Source: Roseiarcus sp963833955 (GTDB lineage Bacteria > Pseudomonadota > Alphaproteobacteria > Rhizobiales > Beijerinckiaceae). From it: DNA of 64,000 nt. Position 1 is the first letter of the stretch; each line of letters begins with the position of its first letter. A program made the position numbers and the translations under genes. The notes below the pieces were generated by a model. That model did not search any database. It was given only the letters and a program-made list of their open reading frames with translations, and had not been told where the DNA came from. The stretch lies in assembly GCA_963833955.1 (NCBI GenBank), contig CAWHZY010000015.1, positions 1 to 64,000 on the forward strand, in the 5' to 3' direction. Positions 53,568-62,284 of this stretch are shown here, piece after piece.

Positions 53568-55785
53568 TTGAGCGAAACCGAACCCAAGGTCGACGAGAAG
53601 CTCGCCGTCGCGCATGGCCTGAAGCCTGACGAATACGCGCGGCTCGTCGAGCTGATCGGCCGGACGCCGACCTTCACTGAACTCGGCATCGTGTCGGCGA
53701 TGTGGAACGAGCATTGCTCGTATAAGTCGTCGCGCCTCCACCTGCGCAAATTGCCGACCAAAGGCCCTCACGTCATTTACGGGCCGGGCGAGAACGCGGG
53801 CGTGATCGACATCGGCGATGGCGACGTCTGCGTGTTCAAGATGGAGAGCCACAACCATCCCTCCTTCATCGAGCCCTATCAGGGCGCGGCGACCGGGGTC
53901 GGCGGCATTTTGCGCGACGTTTTCACCATGGGCGCCAGGCCCGTCGCCGCGCTCAACCTCCTGCGCTTCGGCGCGCCAGACCATCCGAAGACCCGGCGTC
54001 TGGTGGCGGGAGTCGTCGCTGGGATAGGCGGCTACGGCAATTCGTTCGGCGTTCCGACGGTCGGCGGCTCGACCGGCTTTCATCGGCGCTATGACGGCAA
54101 CATCCTCGTCAATGCGATGGCGGTCGGCGTCGCCAAGCGGGACGCGATCTTCACTTCGGCCGCGAGCGGAATCGGCAATCCGATCGTCTATCTGGGCTCG
54201 AAAACCGGACGCGACGGCATCCACGGCGCGAGCATGGCCTCGGCGGCCTTCGAGGCGGACGCCGAAGAGAAGCGCCCGACCGTCCAGGTCGGCGATCCGT
54301 TTGCGGAAAAACTGCTGCTCGAAGCCTGCCTCGAGCTGATGCGCTCCGGGGCGGTGATCGCGATTCAGGACATGGGCGCCGCGGGGCTGACCTCCTCGGC
54401 GGCCGAGATGGGGGCCAAGGGCGATCTCGGAATCGACCTCGACCTCGACCATGTGCCGTGCCGTGAGACCGGCATGAGCGCCTACGAAATGATGCTTTCG
54501 GAGAGCCAGGAGCGCATGCTGATGGTGCTCAAGCCCGAAAAGGAGCCGGAGGCCGAGGCCATCTTCCGCAAATGGGGGCTCGATTTCGCAATCATCGGCA
54601 AGACCACGGATACGCGCCGCTTCGTCATCAGGCGCGGCGGCGAGGTCAAGGCCGACCTGCCGATCAAGGAGCTCGGCGACCAGGCGCCGCTCTATGACCG
54701 GCCGTGGATCAAGAGCCCCAGCCTCGCCGTTCTCGACGCTGCGTCGATCAAGGCCACCGATGCCGACCGACGCGGCGCTGCTAAAACTCCTCTCTTCGCC
54801 CGATCTTTGCTCGAAGCGCTGGATCTATGAGCAATATGACACGCTGATCCTCGGCAACACGGTTCAGGGGCCGGGCGGCGACGCCGCGGTGATCCGGCTG
54901 GGCGATGGGCCCAAGGGCCTGGCGCTCACGACCGACTGCACCGAACGCTATTGCGCCGCAGACCCGCGCGAAGGGGGAAAACAGGCGGTCGCCGAGGCCT
55001 GGCGCAACCTGATCGCTGTCGGCGCGCGCCCGCTCGCGCTCACCGACAATCTCAATTTCGGCAATCCGGAGCGGTCCGAGGCCATGGGCGAACTGGTCGG
55101 CTGCATCGAGGGCATCGGCGAGGCGGCGCGGGCGCTCGACTTCCCGGTCGTCTCCGGCAACGTCTCGCTCTACAACGAGACGATGGGCTCAGGCATTCCG
55201 CCGACGCCCGCGATCGGGGGCGTCGGTCTCGTCGAGGACGTCGCGAAAACGGCGAGCCTCGCCTTCAAGGTGCCGGGCGAGGATATTTGGCTCGTCGGCG
55301 GGGCGCCGAACTGGCTCGGCTGCTCCGCCTGGCTCGCGACGGTCGCAGGCCGCGAAGAGGGCGCGCCGCCGCCCGTCGATCTTGCCGCCGAGCGCCGCAA
55401 CGGCGAGTTTGTCGCTTCTCTCATTAGGGCCAAGACGGTCAGCGCGGTCCACGACCTGTCGGACGGCGGCTTGGCTATCGCGCTGGCTGAGATGGCGATG
55501 GCGGGCGGAATTGGCGGAAACGTCGAGGCGCAGAGCGGCTTGAGCCATGCGTTCTTCTTCGGCGAGGATCAGGGCCGCTACGTTTTGACCGCGCCGCCGA
55601 CTGAGCGCGCGGCCCTCGCCGAGGAGGCGAAGCGCCTCAATGTTCCGCTGTCGCGCATCGGCGCGACGGGAGGCCAGACATTGAAACTCGGCGTCGCCGC
55701 TCCCGTCGCCCTTGCGGGCTTAAGCAAAGCCTATGAAACTTGGCTGCCAGCCTATATGAGCCGTCCTCAGGGGGCAAACCTATGA
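53568..55785 (+). CDS. purL: Phosphoribosylformylglycinamidine synthase subunit PurL (one frameshift)
   Basis: Fourth step of purine synthesis: FGAR plus glutamine-derived ammonia plus ATP to FGAM, together with PurQ and PurS. Start is probably TTG at 53568 (LSETEPKV). Conserved segments: RTPTFTELGIVSAMWNEHCS, MESHNHPSFIEPYQGAATGV (substrate/Mg), GNSFGVPTVGGSTGF, IQDMGAAGLTSSAAEMGAKG and SESQERMLMVL. The second half continues in another frame from about 54757: WIYEQYDTLILGNTVQGPGG, TDNLNFGNPERSEAMG and HDLSDGGLAIALAEMAMAGG. Together about 739 residues, the normal PurL length. One missing or extra base is the likely cause. No purS or purQ is adjacent. Confidence 0.92.
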
Positions 55786-56030
55786 TCCCGTTCATCATCG
55801 TTAAAACCGTCAAGGGTTTCGCCTACATTCGCCCGGAGCGCGTGGTCGCCATCAATGCATCGGACGAAACGGACTGCCTGATCCTCATGACCCACGGGGT
55901 CACGATCGCCGCGAACGAACCCGCCGAGGACGTCGTGGCGCGGCTCGAGACGGAGGCCCGCGAGGAAGACGCGGCCGACGAAGTCATCAAGGAGCGTAAC
56001 GCCCATGGCCATGTCGCAGACCGAGATTGA
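55782..56030 (+). CDS. Small conserved hypothetical protein between purL and bolA
   Basis: An 82-residue protein whose ATG overlaps the purL stop (ATGA) and whose end overlaps bolA by 26 bp, so it is translated between them. The sequence MIPFIIVKTVKGFAYIRPER followed by VVAINASDETDCLILMTHGV looks like a small beta-barrel of the FlbD-like or Hfq-like size, then an acidic helix. I do not recognise a named family. No signal peptide. Confidence 0.72.
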   Translation: MIPFIIVKTVKGFAYIRPERVVAINASDETDCLILMTHGVTIAANEPAEDVVARLETEAREEDAADEVIKERNAHGHVADRD

Positions 56031-56235
56031 GACGATGATCCGCGAGGCGTTTCCGGACGCCCGGGTCGAGGTGAAGGATCTGGCCGGCGACGGCAACCAC
56101 TACGCGGCCACCGTCGTGTCCTCCGCCTTCAAGGGCAAGACCCGCGTCCGCCAGCACCAGATGGTCTACGAGTCGCTGAAGGGCCGCATGGGCGGGGAAT
56201 TGCACGCGCTGGCCTTGACCACCTCGGAGAGCTGA
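56005..56235 (+). CDS. BolA family protein
   Basis: A 76-residue BolA/YrbA-type protein. IETMIREAFPDARVEVKDLA, GDGNHYAATVVSSAFKGKTR with the conserved His, and HQMVYESLKGRMGGELHALA are diagnostic. BolA proteins pair with monothiol glutaredoxins (GrxD) to handle 2Fe-2S clusters and iron homeostasis. In many Alphaproteobacteria purL, bolA and grxD adjoin; here grxD is not found downstream, where the repeat-rich spacer and the TOMM cluster begin. Confidence 0.92.
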   Translation: MAMSQTEIETMIREAFPDARVEVKDLAGDGNHYAATVVSSAFKGKTRVRQHQMVYESLKGRMGGELHALALTTSES

Positions 56236-56910
56236 CGCGGCGGATTCTCCTGGCGCGCCAGGGCTTCCGGGGGCGAAATTTCCTTCCGCTCGCCGAGCGA
56301 GCCACACCCCGACAAATGAACGCCCGACTGCGCCCCCTATGCAGAGGCGGATCGCGGAAATCACCGATGCCGGCACACTCGCGTTTGCAAGATTGCACGC
56401 GGCCTTGTTCGAATTGATCGGAACCGATCATCGCCTTATGGCCGAAGCGCGAATGCGCGCCCGCAGCCGTTGCGCGGGTTTGAGCGCGATGAGTCGCGCT
56501 CAAATAGAATGGGTATAACGCGCGATCGTAGGATGAACGTTGCGCTCCACATTTCGATTAACCGCCCCCATGCGACGTCCCCGTCGCGATCCGCAGTATC
56601 CGCCAAAAGTCAACTCCAGTCGGCGGGAATGCACAAATGCCGGTCGTTCGCCGACGACTTGGCGAACGGGATCATAGACCGGCCGCCGAACGACCCGCGG
56701 TCGAGTTCTCACGAGATTTTGTGATTACGAATTGAAGAATATCGCGACCTTGCGCGGGCTATGACAGCAGCCCGTTGTCCAAGCGCCGGTGAGCGTTCGA
56801 CAGATGAAGGAGATAGAAAAGCGGAAACCTTCGCGTCACAAAAAAGTGCTAATGGATGCAATAGGTTCGACCTGGGATTAGTCGAATGAAAGTAGGGGAG
56901 GAACTCCGCT
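56236..56910. other. Intergenic region between bolA and the TOMM cluster
   Basis: About 675 bp without a supported gene. It holds the inverted third copy of the structured repeat (56413-56511). The promoter of the TOMM precursor should lie in about 56750-56895. Confidence 0.5.
56413..56511 (-). repeat. Structured 100-bp repeat family, copy 3 (inverted)
   Basis: Inverse of the copies at 32408 and 32683. Here the second stem is TTTGAGCGC-GATGAGT-CGCGCTCAAA, close to perfect, and ATTGATCGGAACCGATCATC keeps the palindrome with a single-base change at the arm's outer end. Confidence 0.8.
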
Positions 56911-57426
56911 ATGCCGCAAGCGAAGCGCGTTTCGAAGGGGAAGCGCACAAGGAACACTGTATCCGTTCTTGGCATCGCCGGGGTGTCTTTGGCGGCGTCG
57001 ACGGGCGGATCAGTAGCCGACTGGCAAAATACGGCGCCGTTTCGGGTCCTCCCTCTCGATGAGGAGGAAATCTCCGACGTCAGCCTGGCGACGTTCCATC
57101 TCTTCGACCAAGATGACCTCGGAAACTCCCAGTCGGGCATACAAGTCGCTTTTCGCGGCTGCGGGGGCGGCTGCGGCTGTGGACATGGCTGCGGAGGGGG
57201 CGGCTTTCGAGGCTGCGGAGGGGGCGGCTTTCGAGGCTGCGGAGGGGGCGGCTTTCGAGGCTGCGCGGGTGGCTGTCGAGGCTGCGGCGTTGGCTTTCGA
57301 GGCTGCAGAGGCTGCGGCGTTGGCTTTGGCGGCTGCGGTTGCGGCGGGGGCTGCGGCGGCTGCGGCTGGGGCTGGGGCTGGGTCGGCGGCTGCTGCCTGT
57401 CATGGGGAGGCTGCGCCCTCTGCTAG
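56911..57426 (+). CDS. TOMM RiPP precursor peptide with Gly/Cys-rich core
   Basis: A 171-residue peptide whose ATG follows GGGGAGGAACTC. Residues 1-80 are a leader with a basic start, a hydrophobic stretch (VSVLGIAGVSLAASTGG) and an acidic part PLDEEEISDVSLATFHLFDQ. From about residue 82 the core is almost only Gly and Cys with Arg, Phe, Val and Trp: 19 Cys, 1 Ser, no Thr. GCGGGGFR is repeated three times, then GCGWGWGW and an ending of GGCCLSWGGCALC. This is the substrate shape for cyclodehydration to thiazol(in)es, like the Gly/Cys/Ser-rich microcin B17 core. The cyclodehydratase gene follows 230 bp downstream on the same strand. The core's mature structure and activity are unknown. Confidence 0.85.
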   Translation: MPQAKRVSKGKRTRNTVSVLGIAGVSLAASTGGSVADWQNTAPFRVLPLDEEEISDVSLATFHLFDQDDLGNSQSGIQVAFRGCGGGCGCGHGCGGGGFRGCGGGGFRGCGGGGFRGCAGGCRGCGVGFRGCRGCGVGFGGCGCGGGCGGCGWGWGWVGGCCLSWGGCALC

Positions 57427-57658
57427 AGGGAAGCGCTTTGCGATCACGTTGACAGAGGCAGGGCGTCATTTGACCAGGTTCGGACCGGGCCAACGATCTT
57501 GCCTGCAGCGCTTCCCAGGTGATGCGCACGTCCTGCCTGCGAAGAGCAACCGGGCCGGTGGCGAACCTATCGAGCGGCGAGCTTGACGACCGAGCGCTGG
57601 CGGAGAATACGCCTTGCACTGGCGTTTCGAGCCGCGGCAAGGTGCGCGTACTGACCTC
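57427..57658. other. Spacer between precursor and cyclodehydratase
   Basis: About 230 bp. It may contain a partial terminator or processing site that sets precursor:enzyme stoichiometry, but I see no clear hairpin with a T-run. GGAG at 57602-57605 could serve a TTG start of the next gene at 57614. Confidence 0.4.
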
Positions 57659-59920
57659 ATGACAGGCGATCACGGAATCAAGTTTACGCGGGATAACGGC
57701 AAAGACGTTCCGCGGTTCGCGCCGAATTTCACCGTCTATGTGCTGCCGCCCGATGTCGTGTGCCTCTATTCCGAGGACCGGAAATTCTTGCTTCACGGCG
57801 AGCTCTATTGTGCGCTCGCCTCGGCGATAGGAAAGGGTGAAAAGAGCTTTCGGGAGCTCGTCCGTGACCTAGAGAAGGATTTTGCACCCGACCAAATCCA
57901 TGAGGCCCTAAAGCGGCTGGTCGAGCGACGCTATGTCCTTCCGGCATCCAGCGCGTCGAATGGCGTCGCAGCCGCCTATTGGGCGAGCCTCGGCCTATCG
58001 CCGGAGACCGCGCAGCAAAACCTCCAGAAATGCCGTGTGCGCATTCAGTCAATCGACGTGCAAGGGGAAACGGAAATCGGGGCCGCCCTGAGCGGGTTGG
58101 GCGTTCGAGTCGTCAAGCGCTCCCCCAACCTGACGATCACGCTGGTGAACGATTATCTCGACGGTCGATTGGCCGAATTGAACCAGCAGCATTTCTCGGA
58201 TGGCGCCCCGTGGGTGCTCGTCCAACCCTCCGGCATTTTCCCCCTGGTGGGGCCCGTTTTCAGACCGGGGCAGAGCGCCTGCTGGATGTGTCTTGCCGAG
58301 CGAATGAAGAGGAACCGGGAGATCAAGGCGCTCCTCGACCGCAGACAGGCCCACTGCGTCGCCGTTTCGCCTCTGGCTCAAGGGACCCTCGGTCGGAGCG
58401 CAATCGAACTTGCCTCCGTCGAGGTCGCGAAAGCGATCGCCACCGATTTTCGCACGCAATTGAGCGATCACATCGTCAGCCTCGACCTCTTGGGCTCGAC
58501 CATTGTGAAGCATCATGTGGCGGCCCGCCCGCAATGCCCGAGCTGCGGGCGCAAGAAACTGCGCGATCCCCGCCGTGCGCCGGCGCCCCTCGAACTTGGC
58601 GCGGGCGGCAAAGTCGTCATGACGAGCGGCGGTTATCGCAGCGTTTCGTCGTCGGCGACGGTTGCGCGTTTCCGCAGGCACGTGAGCCCGCTCACCGGCG
58701 TTGTCTCACGTCTCGAGCGGATCCAGGCCGATTTGCCCTTGAACACCAACTATTATGCCACGCACAATTTTTCAGGGCCGGCGGAGACCGTTCATGAGCT
58801 TCGGGCGGGGTTGAGCAACGGCAGCTTCGGCAAGGGCAGCACGGCCGAACAGGGTGAGGCGAGCGCGCTCATGGAGGCGATCGAGCGCTATTCCGGGATT
58901 TTTCAGGGCGACGAGATCCGGGCCAAGCGGCGGTTTGCCGATTTCCCGTCAGATGAGGCCATTCCTCCAAACGAAGTCCTGCTGTTCAGCGACGCACAAT
59001 TGCGGCAGCGCGCGGCGCCGACGCCGAGCTCGGGAGAGGGGGAGGCGATCCCGGCGCTGTTCGACCGATCCGCAAAAATCGAATGGTCGCCGGTGTGGTC
59101 TTTGCGCGACGCGCGCTTCAAATATCTTCCGACCAGCCTGTTGTATTTTTTTTACCGGGGCGCTGCCGCCTTCGCAGCGGATTCCAATGGCTGCGCGGCC
59201 GGCAACACACCCGAGGAGGCGATCGTCCAGGGGTTCCTCGAGCTGGTCGAAAGGGATGCCTACGCGATCTGGTGGTACAATCGACTGCAGCGGCCGGAAC
59301 TGGACCTCGGTCAGTTCGACGATTCCTATATCCGCGATCTGCAAACGCAGCTCGTCCAGGCCGGCCGCCGGCTGTGGGTGCTCGACGTGACCAGCGATCT
59401 CGGGATTCCGACGTTCGTGGCGGTCACCCACTGGATGCAAAACGGGCGGCAAAATATTGAATTCGGTTCAGGCGCGCATTTCGATGCGCGAATCGCCTTG
59501 TTGCGCGCGCTGACCGAGCTCAATCAATTTCTGTCCCTGGGTCTCATGGGCGGCGGGACGGGTGAGAAGTCGAGCCTTGACGGAACCACTCCCTTACGCC
59601 TGCAGGACCATCCCTATTTGACCCCGAGCGGCAGCCCGATGGTCCGAGCGGAGTTCGGCTCGAAGTTCGGCCATCTCGACACGCGCGAACAGGTGACGGC
59701 CTGCGTCTCCCTGGCGAAGCAAGCGGGCCTCGATTTCCTCGTCCTCGATCAGACGCGTCCCGACATCGAGGCGCCGGTCGTCCGCGTGATCGTTCCGGGA
59801 TTGCGTCATTTCTATCGACGCTTCGCGCCCGGCCGGCTTTACGATGTGCCGGTCAAGCTCGGATTGCGTGACCGTCCCTTACAGGAAAACGAGCTCAATC
59901 CGATTCACCCCCATACCTGA
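57659..59920 (+). CDS. Fused TOMM cyclodehydratase (leader-binding E1-like domain plus YcaO)
   Basis: About 753 residues from ATG 57659; TTG 57614 with GGAG eight bases upstream is an alternative. The first 330 residues are the TOMM leader-peptide-binding/E1-like (C) domain, with zinc-type cysteines in SACWMCLAERMKRN (about 207) and CPSCGRKK (about 293) and an LTITLVNDYLDGRLAELNQ strand-loop. Residues 340-753 are the YcaO (D) domain: ATP-site glutamates in SALMEAIERYSG (about 403) and in EEAIVQGFLELVERDAY (about 519-536), then DVTSDLGIPTFVAVTHW. The C-terminus ends NPIHPHT, close to the Pro-rich YcaO tail. It would use ATP to convert core cysteines to thiazolines. Confidence 0.92.
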   Translation: MTGDHGIKFTRDNGKDVPRFAPNFTVYVLPPDVVCLYSEDRKFLLHGELYCALASAIGKGEKSFRELVRDLEKDFAPDQIHEALKRLVERRYVLPASSASNGVAAAYWASLGLSPETAQQNLQKCRVRIQSIDVQGETEIGAALSGLGVRVVKRSPNLTITLVNDYLDGRLAELNQQHFSDGAPWVLVQPSGIFPLVGPVFRPGQSACWMCLAERMKRNREIKALLDRRQAHCVAVSPLAQGTLGRSAIELASVEVAKAIATDFRTQLSDHIVSLDLLGSTIVKHHVAARPQCPSCGRKKLRDPRRAPAPLELGAGGKVVMTSGGYRSVSSSATVARFRRHVSPLTGVVSRLERIQADLPLNTNYYATHNFSGPAETVHELRAGLSNGSFGKGSTAEQGEASALMEAIERYSGIFQGDEIRAKRRFADFPSDEAIPPNEVLLFSDAQLRQRAAPTPSSGEGEAIPALFDRSAKIEWSPVWSLRDARFKYLPTSLLYFFYRGAAAFAADSNGCAAGNTPEEAIVQGFLELVERDAYAIWWYNRLQRPELDLGQFDDSYIRDLQTQLVQAGRRLWVLDVTSDLGIPTFVAVTHWMQNGRQNIEFGSGAHFDARIALLRALTELNQFLSLGLMGGGTGEKSSLDGTTPLRLQDHPYLTPSGSPMVRAEFGSKFGHLDTREQVTACVSLAKQAGLDFLVLDQTRPDIEAPVVRVIVPGLRHFYRRFAPGRLYDVPVKLGLRDRPLQENELNPIHPHT

Positions 59921-61103
59921 AGGCGATCCCGGCTTGCCCGCTCCGGCGCCAAAGAGAGTGCGATCGGCCGCGCCGGCAAAAGCCTCCGCCCGGCTCCGTC
60001 GGCGCATCAGGCTCGAAGCGCAGGCGAACGGAGAAATCATCGCCTGCTTCAATGGCTATTCGATCGGTTTGGGAACGTTCAGCGCGGCCGCGGCGGATCG
60101 CGCAAAGCAACTGAGCATAGGTCTGCCGCTCAGCGCGTTTACGTCCGTTCGACGGAATATCGACAAAGAGATTGGTCTCCTGGTCCGGCGATTGGCCAGG
60201 CATGGCCTATTGGAATACCGCCTCGGGCGCTCGCGCGACGGCGAGGACCTCGTTGTCATCGAACCGCAGGTTGCCGATTATTGGCCCCAAACGCCGCAAC
60301 TCGGCAATGCCGAGACTCTCGTCCTGTCGCGGTTCGCGTTCATGCGACGGCGCGGCGCCGAGATGGTCGTCGAATCGCCACGCGCCGGCGCGTTGTTCAA
60401 AATCCGCGATCCGAAGATTGCGGCGGCCATCGCCATGCTCTCCACCCCGCAGCAATTCAAAGCGCTGCGTCAGCTGGAAGGTTTTCCGGGGGTCGAGCTT
60501 CTCGCGCTGCTCTTGGATTGCCACATCCTTTTCAAGGTCGGTGCTGGTGGCGAAAGTGGGCTTCGACTGGCCGAGGGCGACCACAGCCTCGCGCTTTGGG
60601 ACTTTCACGATCTTCTATTCCACACGCGCAGCACGAAAGGTCGGCATGGCAATCCGCTAGGGGGAGTTTATCCCTATGTCGGCGTCATCGCACCGCTGCC
60701 TGCCGTGCGGCCCAGCTGGCCTGGAAAGACGATCGATCTGCGCAAGGTCTCGGCGGCGCGCCCGGAGGCGGCCTCGCCAGTCGCAAAGCTCCTGCGTGAA
60801 CGCCATTCGACACGCAGCTTTGATGACCAGCGACCAATCACGCTCGCCGAGCTCGCGCAATTTCTTGACTGGACCGCGCGCGTCCTGTCGAGATCGAACA
60901 CGAAGCTCGACCCCGACGGCGATCACACAATCAGGCCGTATCCCTCGGCGGGCGCTGCTTACGAGCTCGAGCTCTACCTGGCCGTCAACCTGTGCGAAGG
61001 CCTTGCACGGGGCTTCTACCATTACGACGCCGGCGCCCACGTGCTGGCGCCGATCGGCGTCCCCGCGAATGAGCTCGACGCTCTGCTGGCGGAAGCTGAA
61101 TAG
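59844..61103 (+). CDS. SagB-type azoline dehydrogenase, N-terminal part (amber-interrupted)
   Basis: A frame of 419 residues. The ATG at 59844 overlaps the cyclodehydratase by 77 bp; TTG 59934, after GAAGG, would start just past that gene and may be the true start. Residues from about 50 form the SagB N-terminal region (LRRRIRLEAQANGEIIACFN), and the nitroreductase fold starts at LLRERHSTRSFDDQRPITLA with PYPSAGAAYELELYLAVN as the FMN site. A TAG at 61101-61103 ends it within the fold; the same frame continues with the missing C-terminal part. With FMN the intact enzyme oxidises thiazolines to thiazoles. Confidence 0.82.
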   Translation: MCRSSSDCVTVPYRKTSSIRFTPIPEGDPGLPAPAPKRVRSAAPAKASARLRRRIRLEAQANGEIIACFNGYSIGLGTFSAAAADRAKQLSIGLPLSAFTSVRRNIDKEIGLLVRRLARHGLLEYRLGRSRDGEDLVVIEPQVADYWPQTPQLGNAETLVLSRFAFMRRRGAEMVVESPRAGALFKIRDPKIAAAIAMLSTPQQFKALRQLEGFPGVELLALLLDCHILFKVGAGGESGLRLAEGDHSLALWDFHDLLFHTRSTKGRHGNPLGGVYPYVGVIAPLPAVRPSWPGKTIDLRKVSAARPEAASPVAKLLRERHSTRSFDDQRPITLAELAQFLDWTARVLSRSNTKLDPDGDHTIRPYPSAGAAYELELYLAVNLCEGLARGFYHYDAGAHVLAPIGVPANELDALLAEAE

Positions 61104-61391
61104 GCGATGGGCGCGCCCGCTGCGCCGCAGATCCTGATCACGATCGCCGCGCGCTTTGGCCGGGTTTCATGGAAGTACAGCTCGATCGCCTATGCGCTCA
61201 TTCTGAAGGACGTCGGTGTCTTGACGCAAACGCTCTACTTGATGGCGACCGACATCGGGCTCGGCGGATGTGCGATCGGGATCACGAATATCGATCTGTT
61301 CGCAAAGATGACGGGAGTCGAATTCCACGTCGAGGGACCCGTCGGTCAGTTTGCGATCGGTCGCGGCGCGAAATCGGAAGCTTCCGACTGA
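61104..61391 (+). pseudogene. SagB-type azoline dehydrogenase, C-terminal part in the same frame
   Basis: After the TAG the frame runs on as AMGAPAAPQILITIAARFGR, VSWKYSSIAYALILKDVGVL and TLYLMATDIGLGGCAIGITN, which are the C-terminal FMN-binding motifs of SagB/ThcOx dehydrogenases. The join across the stop is seamless against the family layout, so only one codon is altered. ATG 61107 could start a separate 94-residue polypeptide, but no RBS is visible (GCTGAATAGGCG). Readthrough, a single base error or a recent mutation are the options. Confidence 0.8.
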
Positions 61392-61456
61392 CGATCGGGC
61401 GCGCCTGGGCAACCGGCAAATGGCGATGGCGCGGCCAAAGTCGGTCGTTCCCGAGC

Positions 61457-62245
61457 TTATAAAGACTTCGGCGGGTCGCGCGATGCGGCGCGGTCGAAAT
61501 ATACGAAAGCCTTGCGAACGCGCCTGTCGAGCAATGCGAATATGGCGCCCTGGGGGTCGGTGCAATGGACGATCCAGGCGCCGCCCGGCACTGCGGTTGG
61601 GCCATACAGGATTTGGCCCCCGCCAGCTTCCACGCGTTTCGCCGCCGCCTGGACGTCGTCGGTGTTGAAATAGTAAAGCCAGAACGGAAGCGGCAATGTC
61701 GCAGGCTTGGTGAGCATGCCGCCGATCGTCTTCCCTCCGGCGGAGAACCCCTGGTACGTGCCCATAATGCCGGTGTGGCTGTCGGCTTTTTGCCAGCCAA
61801 ATAGCTCGCCGTAGAAAGCGAACGCCGTCTCCCAGTCAGTGGCAAGCAACTCATGCCAGCCCACGCGCCCCCGCGCGTCAAGCTCGGCGGACTGCGCCCG
61901 GCCGGAATTCTGCCCCTTGACCAGCGCAAGCGTCGCCATTTGCGGGTCGGCGACGACCGAAAAGCGGCTGATGTTGGGGAGGTCCGTCGGTGGGACGTGC
62001 ACCGCTCCGCCAAGCTGCCTGGTCCGGCCGACGGCAGCGTCCACGTCGTCGACTTCGACATATCCCATCCATTGGGGCGTCACACCCGTTGTCCGCGCGC
62101 CCTCCGGCACGTTCATCAGCCCGGCGACGGGGGAATCTCCAGTGGTGAATAGGCTATAGGCCAAGCCGGGCGCCGAGGCATCTCGCGCGCCCCAGCCCAC
62201 GACATGGGCGTAGAAGGCTTTGGCGGTTTCTATGTCTGTCGTCAT
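61457..62245 (-). CDS. Two-domain VOC (glyoxalase/bleomycin-resistance fold) protein
   Basis: 262 residues from the first ATG, with two VOC modules: TDIETAKAFYAHVVGWGARD and WETAFAFYGELFGWQKADSH, each ending in a DPQ/D-x-G strand (VVADPQMATLALV, HCTDPQGAIFALLD). The conserved start of this family (HGRFVWYELM) lies just upstream in frame, but without an ATG/GTG/TTG; an ATC codon at 62284 sits 8 bases after AAGGAG. So the gene may really start at 62284. Function is unknown; related proteins bind divalent metal and small ligands. It is convergent with the TOMM dehydrogenase. Confidence 0.82.
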   Translation of the reverse strand: MTTDIETAKAFYAHVVGWGARDASAPGLAYSLFTTGDSPVAGLMNVPEGARTTGVTPQWMGYVEVDDVDAAVGRTRQLGGAVHVPPTDLPNISRFSVVADPQMATLALVKGQNSGRAQSAELDARGRVGWHELLATDWETAFAFYGELFGWQKADSHTGIMGTYQGFSAGGKTIGGMLTKPATLPLPFWLYYFNTDDVQAAAKRVEAGGGQILYGPTAVPGGAWIVHCTDPQGAIFALLDRRVRKAFVYFDRAASRDPPKSL

Positions 62246-62284
62246 CAGCTCGTACCAGACGAATCGGCCATGAGAATTGACGAT

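Noticed and set aside
57059..57586. Ala/Glu-rich frame overlapping the TOMM precursor
   Set aside because: It is the +1 shadow of the Gly/Cys core (GGC GGC turning into GCG). The in-frame precursor has the leader, RBS and Cys core.
59958..59960. GTG 59958 as start of the SagB gene
   Set aside because: The purine run AAAGAGA directly abuts it, with no spacing for a ribosome binding site; TTG 59934 or ATG 59844 fit better.
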